Assembly (NCBI RefSeq): GCF_034674885.1
Contig: NZ_JAUCDS010000011.1
Location: forward strand, 32,370-96,369
Origin: Castellaniella sp034674885
GTDB lineage: Bacteria > Pseudomonadota > Gammaproteobacteria > Burkholderiales > Burkholderiaceae_B
Direction of reading: 5' to 3'
DNA length: 64,000 nucleotides
Shown here: in pieces, positions 40,790-50,216 of the stretch
Layout: each line of letters starts with the position of its first letter
Position numbering within the stretch: position 1 is the first letter of the stretch
Notes under the pieces: generated by a model
Told to the model about the DNA's origin: nothing
Database searches by the model: none
What the model saw: the letters and a program-made list of their open reading frames with translations, nothing else
Position numbers and translations under genes: made by a program

Positions 40790-43213
40790 ATGCAAACCAG
40801 TCAGTCCGCCCCCCTGTTCATCCGCCGCGTGGCGGTGTGCGGCGCCGGGGTCATGGGCGCGCAGATTGCCGCCCATTGCGTCAATGCCGGCGTGCCGGTG
40901 GTGCTGTTCGACCTGGCAAAGGACGACGGCCAGGGCGGCAAGAACGCCATCGTGAGTCGCGCCCTCGCCCAGCTGAAGAAGCTGAATCCCGCGCCCCTGG
41001 GCGTGGATCGGCTTGCCGATCTGATCACCCCGGCCAACTACGACGAGGACCTGCATCTGCTGGCTGATTGCGACGTGGTCATCGAGGCCATCGCCGAGCG
41101 CCTGGATTGGAAACGCGACCTGTATCACAAGCTGGCCCCGGCCCTGAACCCGCATGCCATCGTCGCCAGCAATACATCCGGCCTGTCGATCACGTCTCTG
41201 TCCGAAGCCTTGCCGGAGATCCTGCGCCACCGCTTCTGCGGCGTGCACTTCTTCAATCCGCCGCGCTACATGCCGCTGGTGGAACTCATCCCCACTGCTG
41301 CGACCGAGCCGGCGCTGCTGGACCACCTGGAAACCTTCCTGGTGTCGCAGCTGGGCAAGGGCGTCGTCCGCGCGAAGGACACGCCCAACTTCATCGGTAA
41401 CCGCATCGGGGTGTTCGGCATCCTGTCTGTCTTTCATCACACCCAGGCCTTCGATCTGCCGTACGAACTGGTGGACGATTTGACCGGCACCCGTCTGGGC
41501 CGCGCCAAGTCCGGCACCTACCGCACGGCGGACGTGGTCGGCCTGGACACCCTGGCGCACGTCATCAACACCATGAAGGATCAGCTGCCCGATGATCCCT
41601 TCCATGCGCAGTTCGTGATCCCGCCCGTGCTGGCCGGCCTGATCGAGAAGGGCGCCCTGGGCCAGAAGACCAAGGCAGGCTTCTTTAAAAAAGAAGGCAG
41701 GCAGATCCTGCGCCTGGACCCCAAGGCCGGCGAATACGTGCCCTCGGGCGAGAAGGCCGACGACGAGGTCAAGGAAATCCTGAAGGAACGCGATCCTGCC
41801 AAACGCCTGCAGGCGCTGCACGATTCCGACCACCCGCAGGCGCAGTTCGTCTGGGCGGTGTTGCGCGACACTTTCCACTACAGCGCCGTGCACCTGGGCG
41901 ACATCGCCGACAGCGCGCGCGAACTGGACCAGGCCATGAAATGGGGTTTCGGCCACAGTTTCGGCCCCTTTGAAATCTGGCAGGCCGCCGGCTGGCAGCG
42001 CGTCGCCGGCTGGATCAACGAGGACATCGCCGCCGGCAAGACCCTGTCGTCCGCGCCGCTGCCCGCCTGGGCCACCAGTGGCCCGGTCTGGGACAAGCAG
42101 GCCGTGCATACGCCGGAAGGCTCCTTCAGCCCCGCCGGGAACACCTACGTGCCGCGCAGCGCGCTGCCGGTCTACCAGCGCCAGATCGGCGCGCCGCGCC
42201 TGGTGGGCGAGGGGCTGGCGATCTCGCCCGCCGTCGTCTATGAGAACGATGCGATCCTGTGCTGGACGCTGCCCGCCCCGCACCCGCAGGACGTGCTCAT
42301 CGCGTCCTTCAAGACCAAGATGCACACCCTCAGCCCCGACGTGGTGCGCGGCGTGGTGCATGCGGTGGATCTGGCCGAGCAAGGCTACAAGGCCCTGGTC
42401 ATCGGCCAGCTGGAAGACCCATTCTCGGCCGGCGCCGATCTGAAGGCCATGCTGCCGGCCTTCATGACGGGTGGCGTCAAGGCCGTCGAGCCCATCCAGA
42501 AGGAAATGCAGGACATGGTACTGCGCGTGCGCTATGCCCAGGTGCCGGTGGTGGCTGCCGTGGCAGGCCTGGCGCTGGGCGGCGGCTGCGAACTGTCCGT
42601 GCATTGCGCCCGCCGCGTGGCGCACCTGGAAACCTACATCGGTCTGGTGGAAGTCGGTATCGGCCTGGTGCCGGGCGCAGGCGGCATCACCTACAGCGCC
42701 CGCCGCGCCGCAGAGATCCAGGCCCAGTCGGCGCCGGATGCGCCGCTGCTGGCCTACGTGAAGAACTTCGTGCTGTCCGTGGCGACTGCCCGCGTGTCGA
42801 AGTCCGCCCTGGAGGCCCGCGAGATCGGCTATCTGCGCGATTCCGATCCCGTGGTCATGAACCGCCACGAGCTGCTGTACGTGGCCGTGCGCGAAGCCGC
42901 CAACCTGGCCGAACAGGGCTACCGTCCGCCGCTGGCGGCGCGGTTCCCGGTGGCCGGACGCGACGCCATCGCCACCTTGCGGGCCCAGCTGGTGAACATG
43001 CACGTGGGCGGCTACATCAGCGACTACGACTTCCACATCGGCCTGGAAGTGGCGACCGCCATCTGCGGCGGGGACGTCGATCCCGGCAGTCTGGTAGACG
43101 AGGCCTGGATGCTGAAACTGGAACGGCAGGCCTTCCTGGGCCTGCTCGCCAACCCCAAGACACAAGAGCGTATTGCCGGGCTGCTGCAGACCGGCAAGCC
43201 CGTCCGCAACTAA
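40790..43213 (+). CDS. fadN: Bifunctional 3-hydroxyacyl-CoA dehydrogenase/enoyl-CoA hydratase (FadN-like)
   Basis: An 807-residue beta-oxidation enzyme with the dehydrogenase first (NAD-binding VAVCGAGVMGAQIAAHC about residue 13) and an enoyl-CoA hydratase domain near the C-terminus (ALGGGCELSVHCARRVAHLETYIGLVEVGIGLVPGAGG). This order is that of Bacillus FadN, the reverse of E. coli FadB. The ATG at 40790 is chosen because MQTSQSAPLFIRRVAV is the family start; the frame opens earlier without homology. It is followed 11 bp later by the thiolase gene. Confidence 0.94.
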   Translation: MQTSQSAPLFIRRVAVCGAGVMGAQIAAHCVNAGVPVVLFDLAKDDGQGGKNAIVSRALAQLKKLNPAPLGVDRLADLITPANYDEDLHLLADCDVVIEAIAERLDWKRDLYHKLAPALNPHAIVASNTSGLSITSLSEALPEILRHRFCGVHFFNPPRYMPLVELIPTAATEPALLDHLETFLVSQLGKGVVRAKDTPNFIGNRIGVFGILSVFHHTQAFDLPYELVDDLTGTRLGRAKSGTYRTADVVGLDTLAHVINTMKDQLPDDPFHAQFVIPPVLAGLIEKGALGQKTKAGFFKKEGRQILRLDPKAGEYVPSGEKADDEVKEILKERDPAKRLQALHDSDHPQAQFVWAVLRDTFHYSAVHLGDIADSARELDQAMKWGFGHSFGPFEIWQAAGWQRVAGWINEDIAAGKTLSSAPLPAWATSGPVWDKQAVHTPEGSFSPAGNTYVPRSALPVYQRQIGAPRLVGEGLAISPAVVYENDAILCWTLPAPHPQDVLIASFKTKMHTLSPDVVRGVVHAVDLAEQGYKALVIGQLEDPFSAGADLKAMLPAFMTGGVKAVEPIQKEMQDMVLRVRYAQVPVVAAVAGLALGGGCELSVHCARRVAHLETYIGLVEVGIGLVPGAGGITYSARRAAEIQAQSAPDAPLLAYVKNFVLSVATARVSKSALEAREIGYLRDSDPVVMNRHELLYVAVREAANLAEQGYRPPLAARFPVAGRDAIATLRAQLVNMHVGGYISDYDFHIGLEVATAICGGDVDPGSLVDEAWMLKLERQAFLGLLANPKTQERIAGLLQTGKPVRN

Positions 43214-43224
43214 GGAGACCTTCG

Positions 43225-44421
43225 ATGACCGCCCTGCAACAAGCTTATATCGTCGCTGCGACGCGCACGCCCATCGGCAAGGCCCCGCGCGGCATGTATT
43301 CCCACACTCGGCCCGATGACCTGCTGGCCAAGGCCATCCGGGGCGTGCTGGCCCAGGCCCCCAACCTGGACCCGGCCGCCATCGAGGACGCCATCGTCGG
43401 CTGCGCCATTCCCGAAGGCCCCCAGGGGCTGAACGTCGCGCGGGTCGGCGTGCTGCTGGCAGGGTTGCCGCAGTCCGTGGCCGGTGTCACGGTCAACCGC
43501 TTCTGCGCCTCTGGCCTGACGGCCGTGGCCATGGCGGCCGACCGCATCCGCGTGGGCGAGGCCGATGTGATGCTGGCCTGCGGCACTGAATCCATGAGCC
43601 TGGTGCCTACCATGGGCATCAACACCTCCTTCAGCCCCGATGTCTACCTGAACGACGACAACATCGGCATTGCCTACGGCATGGGTGCGACGGCTGAACA
43701 GGTCGCCGAGCGCTGGGATGTTTCCCGTGAGGACCAGGACGCCTTCGCCCTGCGTTCGCACCAGCGCGCTCTGGCGGCGCAGCAGGCCGGTGAATTCACC
43801 GACGAAATGCTGCCGGTGGAAATCGTCCGTCGCGTGCCGGACCTGGCCACGGGCGAAGTCCGCGAAACCCGCCACATGGTGTCCCTGGACGAAGGTCCGC
43901 GCGCCGACACCAGCCTGGAAGCCCTGGCGCGCCTGCGTCCGGTGTTCGCCGCCAAGGGCAGCGTGACGGCGGGCAACAGCTCGCAGACTTCCGATGGCGC
44001 TGGCGCCTTGCTGGTGGTGTCGGAACGCGCCCTGAAGGAACACAATCTGACGCCACTGGCGCGCTTCGTGTCCTTTGCCGTGCGCGGCGTGCCGCCCGAC
44101 ATCATGGGTATCGGGCCCAAGGAAGCCATACCGGCCGCCCTGCAGAAGGCTGGCCTGACGCTGGACCAGATGGGCTGGATCGAACTGAACGAGGCCTTCG
44201 CTGCCCAGTCCCTGGCCGTCATCCGCGACCTGGGCCTGAACGAAGATGTCGTCAATCCCATGGGCGGCGCCATCGCCTTGGGCCATCCCCTGGGCGCGAC
44301 CGGTGCGATCCGTTCGGCCACGACCATCCACGCCATGCGCCGCCGCAATCTGCAGTACGGCATGGTGACCATGTGCGTGGGCACGGGCATGGGCGCAGCA
44401 GGGATCTACGAACGCTGCTGA
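43225..44421 (+). CDS. fadA: Acetyl-CoA C-acyltransferase (FadA-like thiolase)
   Basis: A 398-residue thiolase that performs the last step of beta-oxidation. The acyl-accepting nucleophile is C94 in VNRFCASGLTAVA. The catalytic His lies in GGAIALGHPLGATGA, and the second Cys is in MVTMCVGTGMGAAG. The ATG at 43225 has AAGGAG at the right distance. With the fadN-like gene it forms a two-gene beta-oxidation operon under the palindromic operator at 40611. Confidence 0.96.
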   Translation: MTALQQAYIVAATRTPIGKAPRGMYSHTRPDDLLAKAIRGVLAQAPNLDPAAIEDAIVGCAIPEGPQGLNVARVGVLLAGLPQSVAGVTVNRFCASGLTAVAMAADRIRVGEADVMLACGTESMSLVPTMGINTSFSPDVYLNDDNIGIAYGMGATAEQVAERWDVSREDQDAFALRSHQRALAAQQAGEFTDEMLPVEIVRRVPDLATGEVRETRHMVSLDEGPRADTSLEALARLRPVFAAKGSVTAGNSSQTSDGAGALLVVSERALKEHNLTPLARFVSFAVRGVPPDIMGIGPKEAIPAALQKAGLTLDQMGWIELNEAFAAQSLAVIRDLGLNEDVVNPMGGAIALGHPLGATGAIRSATTIHAMRRRNLQYGMVTMCVGTGMGAAGIYERC

Positions 44422-44488
44422 TCGTCTGGCAAAGATCGCAACGCATCCAGACACCGTAGGCGGCAGGCTTGCCTCTATACTTTCACCC

Positions 44489-46075
44489 ATGACACAAGCC
44501 CCCTTGCCCGTGCCGACCGACGTGCTCGCGCCTCTGACCGAATTGCCCGAATGGAAGCGCTTTGTCGTGGCGGCGCAGACCTGTCCGTCGCAGACCGATG
44601 GCCTGGATCTGGTCGAGGCTCCGGGCCTGACGCTGGACGCCAGCGGCCAGCGTCATTCCAGCGATCTGCTGGCGGCGGGCGAGGCCCTGTTGCGGGCGCG
44701 CGGGTTCGGGGAACAGCGCCGGCGACTGTTGGCCGGCGAGACCGTCAATGTCACGGAAAACCGCGCCGCCTGGCATACGGTGCTGCGGGCGCCCACGGCA
44801 CCGGCGGATGTGCAGGCCGAACGCGAACGCATGGATGCCTGGGTGCGCCGGGCGGACGCCGAACGCCGTTGGCGCCATATCGTGCATGTGGGCATCGGTG
44901 GTTCGGATTGGGGAGTGCGCCTGGCTGTGTCCGCCTTCGGATATGCCGGCACCTGGCGCGACGTGCGTTTCGTTGCCAATATCGACGGCCACGCCATCGA
45001 AGGCGGTCTGGCAGGGCTGGACCCGCGCGACACGCTGGTCGTTCTGGTGTCCAAATCGTTCACCACGTCCGAAACGCTGGAAAACGGGGCGCGAGCGCGG
45101 GAATGGCTGTTGGCTGCGGGGCTGGACCCGGCCGAGCACATGGCGGCGGTCACTGCCCAGCCCGAGCGCGCCCGCGCCTGGGGCATTCCGGATACGCAGA
45201 TCTTTCGCCTGTGGGATTGGGTCGGTGGCCGGTTTTCCGTCTGGTCCGCTGTCAGCCTGACCACCGCCCTGTCGGTGGGGGCGGACGTGCTGGCGGGGCT
45301 GCGCATGGGGGCTGCGGCCATGGATACGCATTTCGCCCAGGCGCCCCTGTCGGCCAATGCCCCGGTGCGCATGGCGCTGGCCGGCATCGTCAATCGCAGC
45401 ATCCTGGGGCAGGGGTCCCTGAACATCGCGCCCTATGATTCGCGGCTGGCGAACCTGGTGCCCTATGTGCAGCAGCTGGATATGGAGTCTCTGGGGAAAT
45501 CCGTCGATCAGGCCGGCCGGCCGGTCGGGGTGCCCACTGGCCCCGCCGTCTGGGGCATGCCCGGCACGGACGCCCAGCATACGTTCTTCCAATGGATGCA
45601 CCAGGGCAGCGATGGCGCCCCGGTGGATTTCATCCTGTGCAGTCAGGCCGACCACCATTGGGCGCAGCACCATCGCCAGCTGCTGGCCAACTGCCTGGCC
45701 CAGCGCGAGGCCCTGATGCGCGGCAAGACTCTGGCCCAGGCGCGCGCCGAATGCCTGGCCGAAGGACTGTCACCCGAGCAGGCCGACTGGCTGGCGCCGC
45801 ACCGCGCGCATCCGGGCGGGCGCCCCAACCATCTGATCGTCCTGCCGCGCCTGTCGCCCTATTCTCTGGGCGCGCTGCTGGCGCTGTACGAACACCGTGT
45901 CTTTACCCAGGGTGTCATCTGGGGTATCGACCCCTTCGACCAGTGGGGCGTGGAATACGGCAAGGTCCTGGCGCGCGGTATTGTGCAGGCGCTGGCCCCC
46001 GCCTCTGGCACGGTCGCCCAGGCCGATGCGCACGACGTCTCGACCTGCCACTGGATCCGGCAGTTGCGCGGCTGA
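44489..46075 (+). CDS. pgi: Glucose-6-phosphate isomerase Pgi
   Basis: This enzyme interconverts glucose-6-phosphate and fructose-6-phosphate. The 528-residue protein, slightly shorter than E. coli Pgi (549), carries the sugar-phosphate region VGIGGSDWG, LVVLVSKSFTTSETL, the GGRFSVWSAVSL signature, the catalytic-glutamate region and GTDAQHTFFQWMHQG, and the C-terminal signature FDQWGVEYGK with the catalytic lysine. TATACT at 44476-44481 is only 7 bp from the ATG and no ribosome-binding site is visible, so the message may be nearly leaderless. It is unrelated in function to its neighbours. Confidence 0.96.
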   Translation: MTQAPLPVPTDVLAPLTELPEWKRFVVAAQTCPSQTDGLDLVEAPGLTLDASGQRHSSDLLAAGEALLRARGFGEQRRRLLAGETVNVTENRAAWHTVLRAPTAPADVQAERERMDAWVRRADAERRWRHIVHVGIGGSDWGVRLAVSAFGYAGTWRDVRFVANIDGHAIEGGLAGLDPRDTLVVLVSKSFTTSETLENGARAREWLLAAGLDPAEHMAAVTAQPERARAWGIPDTQIFRLWDWVGGRFSVWSAVSLTTALSVGADVLAGLRMGAAAMDTHFAQAPLSANAPVRMALAGIVNRSILGQGSLNIAPYDSRLANLVPYVQQLDMESLGKSVDQAGRPVGVPTGPAVWGMPGTDAQHTFFQWMHQGSDGAPVDFILCSQADHHWAQHHRQLLANCLAQREALMRGKTLAQARAECLAEGLSPEQADWLAPHRAHPGGRPNHLIVLPRLSPYSLGALLALYEHRVFTQGVIWGIDPFDQWGVEYGKVLARGIVQALAPASGTVAQADAHDVSTCHWIRQLRG

Positions 46076-46142
46076 TGCCCGCCTGCGGTTTCCGGTACAG
46101 TGCAGTGACGATGGAACACACGGATACGGATACGGGATGGCC

Positions 46143-46703
46143 ATGACAGACCTGATTGAATTGACGCCTGCCGATGGCGTGCAGATTTCGCTGGTGTATG
46201 CGACGGCGGACAATCTGGTCGGGCGTCCCATCTATGCCCCGGGGGCCCGCTGCGCCCTGCGTCCGGCAGCGGCGGATTGCCTGCGCCGCGCCGCGCAGGC
46301 AGCTCGCCGGGCTGGTCTGGAACTGGTCGTCTACGATGCCTATCGGCCAGCGGCGGCGCAGGCCGTGTTCTGGAAGGCCCTGCCTGATCCGCGCTACGTG
46401 GCCGATGCCGCCCTGGGGTCCAACCACACGCGCGGGGTGGCCGTGGACGTGGGCCTGCTGGAAATCGGCGGGCAGCCGCTGGACATGGGTACGGGCTTTG
46501 ATGACATGCGCGACCAGTCCCACCACGATCGCGACGATGTGCCGCCCGAGGCCCAGCGCAACCGCCACCTGCTGCTGGGCATCATGCTGCAGGCCGGCTT
46601 TCGTTCGATTCCCACCGAATGGTGGCACTACGAATTGCCGAATGCGCAGGAATATGCGTTACTGCCGGAGAGCGATATGGTCCAGGTGTACCACACACAT
46701 TAA
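46143..46703 (+). CDS. ddpX: D-alanyl-D-alanine dipeptidase (VanX/DdpX family)
   Basis: A zinc dipeptidase of 186 residues that splits D-Ala-D-Ala. Zinc ligands and catalytic residues are seen in SNHTRGVAVDVGL (SxHxxGxAxD) and EWWHYE, and the substrate-binding DAYRP segment lies upstream. A second in-frame ATG at 46137 would add two residues. There is no signal peptide, so it acts in the cytoplasm on imported dipeptide. It is directly followed by a five-gene peptide ABC importer, the same order as E. coli ddpXABCDF. A nutritional role in recycling peptidoglycan dipeptide is more likely than vancomycin resistance. Confidence 0.92.
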   Translation: MTDLIELTPADGVQISLVYATADNLVGRPIYAPGARCALRPAAADCLRRAAQAARRAGLELVVYDAYRPAAAQAVFWKALPDPRYVADAALGSNHTRGVAVDVGLLEIGGQPLDMGTGFDDMRDQSHHDRDDVPPEAQRNRHLLLGIMLQAGFRSIPTEWWHYELPNAQEYALLPESDMVQVYHTH

Positions 46704-46742
46704 GAAGACCCGCAGCTACTTGTTTGATGGACGGAGACACAC

Positions 46743-48305
46743 ATGCAATCCATGATTCAGACCGGCGTGCGCCGGGCCGTGATGGCAACCCTGATGGGCA
46801 TCGGCGCCTTGGCCATGACAGGCGGGGCGGTAGCGGCCACGCCGGCCGACACCCTGGTCATCGGCAAGCCCGCCGACCCCCAGACGCTGGACCCGGCAGT
46901 CACGATCGACAACAACGACTGGACCGTCACCTATCCGGCCTATCAGCGCCTGATGCGCTACAAGCAGATCGATGGCAAAGGCTCGACCGAGGTCGAGGGC
47001 GACCTGGCAGCCAGCTGGACGGCATCGCCCGATAATCTGGTGTGGACCTTCACCCTGAACGGCGGCCAGCAGTTTGCCGATGGCACTCCCGTGGATGCCC
47101 AGGCCGTGAAACTGTCCTTTGAACGGTTGCTGGCTAAAAAACAGGGCCCATCCGAAGCCTTCCCCGCCGACATGCAGATCGACGCGGTGGATGCCAAGAC
47201 CGTGCGCTTCACCCTGAAAAAGCCGTTCGCGCCGTTCCTGTATACCTTGGCCAACAATGGCGCATCCATCGTCAATCCGGCCGCCATGCAGCGCCCGGAT
47301 GCCGATGCCTGGCTGTCCGGCCACACGGCAGGGTCCGGGCCCTACCAGCTGGTGTCCTGGCAAAAAGGCCAGGCCCTGACGCTGGAACGCAATCCCCATT
47401 ATGCCGGCTCGAAAAAGCCCACCCTGGATAAGTTCGTGGTCAAGATCGTGCCCGAATCCTCCGCCCGCCGCCTGCAACTGCAAAAGGGCGACCTGGACGT
47501 GGCCGAGGAACTGCCGGTCGATCAGCTGCAGGCCCTGAAAAAAGACAAGGCCGTGCACGTAGCGGAATTCCCGTCGCTGCGCGTCACCTACCTGTACCTG
47601 AACAACGCCAAAGGCCCGCTGCAAAGCGCCGATCTGCGCCATGCGGTCGTGGATGCGCTGGACTACAAGGGCATCGTCGACGGCATCATGATGGGACAGG
47701 CCAAGCAGATGCGCGGCCCGATCCCCGAGGGCATGTGGGGCCACGATGCCGATCTGCCGCAGCCTAAACAGGACGTGGCTGCCGCCAAGGCCCTGGTGGC
47801 CAAGGCCGGTGGCGTCAAGACGCCGGTGCTGCTGCGCTATTCCACCCAGGATCCCGCCTGGGAACCCATCGCCCTGACCGTGCAGGCCAATCTGACGGCG
47901 GTCGGCGTCCCGGTCAAACTCGAAAAACTGGCCAACGCCACCCTGCGTGAAAACCTGGGCCAGGGCAATTTCGACATTTCCATCGGCAACTGGAGCCCGG
48001 ACTTCGCCGACCCCTATATGTTCACCAGCTACTGGTTCGATTCGGACAAAAAGGGCCTGGCGGGCAACCGGTCCTTCTATTCCAACCCGCAGGTCGACGG
48101 CTGGCTGCGCGAGGCTGCTACCCTCAGCGATCAGGCCCAGCGGGTGGCCCTGTATAAAAAAGTCCAGGAACAGGTCGTCAAGGACGCGGCCTATGCCTAT
48201 CTGTACCAGAAGAACTACCAGGCCGGCCTGGCGGCCAATGTGCAGGGTTTCGTGTTCAATCCCATGCTGGAGCGCGTCTTCAACGTTGCCGACATGAAGA
48301 AATGA
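46743..48305 (+). CDS. ddpA: Dipeptide ABC transporter substrate-binding protein (DdpA-like)
   Basis: A 520-residue cluster C solute-binding protein. A Sec signal with cleavage after AVAA (about residue 32) and no lipobox means it is soluble in the periplasm. SBP_bac_5 features include LVIGKPADPQTLDPAVTIDNNDW, DLAASWTASPDNLVWTFTLNGGQQFADGTPVDAQAVKLSFERLL, and FDISIGNWSPDFADPYMFTSYWF. Its ATG has GGAG upstream and lies 39 bp after ddpX. The exact ligand is inferred from the operon only. Confidence 0.92.
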   Translation: MQSMIQTGVRRAVMATLMGIGALAMTGGAVAATPADTLVIGKPADPQTLDPAVTIDNNDWTVTYPAYQRLMRYKQIDGKGSTEVEGDLAASWTASPDNLVWTFTLNGGQQFADGTPVDAQAVKLSFERLLAKKQGPSEAFPADMQIDAVDAKTVRFTLKKPFAPFLYTLANNGASIVNPAAMQRPDADAWLSGHTAGSGPYQLVSWQKGQALTLERNPHYAGSKKPTLDKFVVKIVPESSARRLQLQKGDLDVAEELPVDQLQALKKDKAVHVAEFPSLRVTYLYLNNAKGPLQSADLRHAVVDALDYKGIVDGIMMGQAKQMRGPIPEGMWGHDADLPQPKQDVAAAKALVAKAGGVKTPVLLRYSTQDPAWEPIALTVQANLTAVGVPVKLEKLANATLRENLGQGNFDISIGNWSPDFADPYMFTSYWFDSDKKGLAGNRSFYSNPQVDGWLREAATLSDQAQRVALYKKVQEQVVKDAAYAYLYQKNYQAGLAANVQGFVFNPMLERVFNVADMKK

Positions 48306-48363
48306 TGGGCAGTCCGTTCGTCGCTCCGGCCGCTGATGGGCCGGGACCCGAAGGGACTCGGGC

Positions 48364-49386
48364 ATGAATGGGGCGTGGCTGCCGGTCGTGGGCCGGCGAC
48401 TGCTCAGCCTGGTGTGGGTGGTGGTGGGGGTGTCCCTCATCACCTTCATCATTTCCCATCTGGTGCCTGGCGATCCGGCCCGTCTGGTGGCGGGAGACCG
48501 GGCCACGCCGGAAATCGTCGCGCATATCCGCAGCCAGCTGGGGCTGGATCTGCCCCTGCCGCAGCAATACCTGCGCTACATGGGGCAGCTGCTGCAAGGC
48601 GACCTGGGCACATCCATCCGCACGCATCGCCCCGTGCTGCAGGATATCGCGGCCTTCTTTCCGGCGACACTGGAACTGGCCCTGGTAGCCCTGCTGCTGG
48701 CGACGGCGCTGGGCATCCCCCTGGGGGTGCTGTCCGCCGTCTATCGCAATCGCCTGGCGGATCACGTGGCGCGGACGCTGGCCGTGGCCGGCATTTCCAC
48801 CCCGGCGTTCTGGCTGGGCCTGGGCCTGATCGTCATCTTCTATGGAAAACTGGGCTGGTTGCCGGGGGGCGGGCGCATCGACCAGGGCATGGTTCCGCCG
48901 CCCGGCGTCACCGGCCTGTACCTGATCGACGCCGCCCTGGCCGGTGACTGGCCGGTGTGGCGCAGCGCGCTGCAGCACATGCTGCTGCCCGCCGTGACCC
49001 TGGGTTTCGTCCATCTGGGGGTGGTGGCTCGCCAGGTGCGTTCCTCCATGCTGGAACAGCTCAACGAGGACTACGTACGCACGGCGCGGGCCTATGGCCT
49101 GTCGCCCTGGGCCGTGGTGCTGCGCCATGCCTTGCCCAACGCCCTGATTCCCTCCGTCACCGTCCTGGGACTCGCCCTGGGAGACCTGCTGTATGGCGCA
49201 GTCCTGACGGAAACGGTCTTCGGCTGGCCGGGCATGGGGGCCTATGTGGTGGATTCGATCCAGGCGCTGGACTTTCCGGCTGTGATGGGCTTTGCCGTCG
49301 TGGTGTCCTTTGCTTACGTCGTGCTGAATCTGCTGGTCGACCTGCTGTATCGGCGGCTGGATCCGCGCATCCGGGGGATCGGATGA
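48364..49386 (+). CDS. ddpB: Dipeptide ABC transporter permease (DdpB-like)
   Basis: A 340-residue inner-membrane permease of the DppB class with about six hydrophobic segments. The first follows MNGAWLPVVGRRLLSLVWVVVG, and the conserved EAA-loop reads DYVRTARAYGLSPWAVVLRHALPNALIPSVTVLG. It pairs with the DdpC-like permease, whose ATG overlaps its stop by 4 bp. Confidence 0.94.
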   Translation: MNGAWLPVVGRRLLSLVWVVVGVSLITFIISHLVPGDPARLVAGDRATPEIVAHIRSQLGLDLPLPQQYLRYMGQLLQGDLGTSIRTHRPVLQDIAAFFPATLELALVALLLATALGIPLGVLSAVYRNRLADHVARTLAVAGISTPAFWLGLGLIVIFYGKLGWLPGGGRIDQGMVPPPGVTGLYLIDAALAGDWPVWRSALQHMLLPAVTLGFVHLGVVARQVRSSMLEQLNEDYVRTARAYGLSPWAVVLRHALPNALIPSVTVLGLALGDLLYGAVLTETVFGWPGMGAYVVDSIQALDFPAVMGFAVVVSFAYVVLNLLVDLLYRRLDPRIRGIG

Positions 49387-50216
49387 CGTACTTCTGGTAT
49401 CAGCTGCGCCGCAGCCCCTTGATGTTCCTGGGCCTGTTGATCCTGCTGGCGGTCGGCCTGGCGGTCGGCCTGGCCGGCTGGGTGGCGCCTTACGACCCGG
49501 AACAGATCAATCTGGTTCAGCGCCTGGCGGCGCCTTCCGCTCAGCACTGGTTCGGCACTGACGAGGTCGGGCGCGATATATTCAGCCGGGTCCTGTATGG
49601 CGGGCAGCAGTCCATCGGGGTGGGGCTGTTCGTGGCGGGCTGTGCCAGCGTGGTAGGTGCGATCATCGGCTGTTTTTCCGGCATCCTGGGCGGTCGCCTC
49701 GACGGCCTGATCATGCGGTCCATGGATGTCGTGCTGTCGGTCCCGTCGCTGGTGCTGATCATGGCGCTGGCCGCCGCCCTGGGACCCAGCCTGTTCAACG
49801 CCATGCTGGCCATCACGCTGGTACGTATCCCTTTCTACGTGCGCCTGGCGCGCGGCCAGACGCTCAGCATCCGCGAGATGGCCTATGTGCAGGCCGCCTG
49901 GACCTTCGGCGCCAGCCGGCGTCATGTGGTGCGCTGGCACGTGGTGCGCAATGCAGCCTCGCCCATCGTGGTCCAGGCCACGCTGGATGTGGGCGGCGCG
50001 ATCCTGATGGCGGCGGCGCTGGGGTTCATCGGTCTGGGGGCTCAGCAGCCCACGGCGGAATGGGGGGCCATGGTGGCCACGGGCCGCAACTTCCTGCTGG
50101 ATCAGTGGTGGTATACCGTGACGCCGGGCTGCGCCATCCTGGTGACGGCCCTGGCCTGCAATCTGGTGGGCGATGGCGTGCGTGACCTGCTCGATCCGAA
50201 GTCGAGGGTGAAATGA
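49383..50216 (+). CDS. ddpC: Dipeptide ABC transporter permease (DdpC-like)
   Basis: A 277-residue permease of the DppC class. It starts MTYFWYQLRRSPLMFLGLLILLAVGL and contains HWFGTDEVGRDIFSRVLYGGQQSIGVGL, typical of DppC/OppC, and the EAA-loop REMAYVQAAWTFGASRRHVVRWHVVRNAASPIVV. It overlaps both neighbours by 4 bp, so the transporter subunits are translationally coupled. Confidence 0.94.
   Translation: MTYFWYQLRRSPLMFLGLLILLAVGLAVGLAGWVAPYDPEQINLVQRLAAPSAQHWFGTDEVGRDIFSRVLYGGQQSIGVGLFVAGCASVVGAIIGCFSGILGGRLDGLIMRSMDVVLSVPSLVLIMALAAALGPSLFNAMLAITLVRIPFYVRLARGQTLSIREMAYVQAAWTFGASRRHVVRWHVVRNAASPIVVQATLDVGGAILMAAALGFIGLGAQQPTAEWGAMVATGRNFLLDQWWYTVTPGCAILVTALACNLVGDGVRDLLDPKSRVK

Noticed and set aside
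40532..43165. Long minus-strand open reading frame opposite the fadN-like gene
   Set aside because: Same reasoning: it mirrors the codon bias of the real gene and shows no domain.
44422..44452. Hairpin GTCTGG/CCAGAC after fadA as a terminator
   Set aside because: Six base pairs with a long loop and no T-tract; too weak to call.
46143..46703. Vancomycin-resistance gene cluster
   Set aside because: No VanH or VanA/B-type ligase and no VanRS; the neighbours are a peptide importer, so a nutritional dipeptidase is the better reading.
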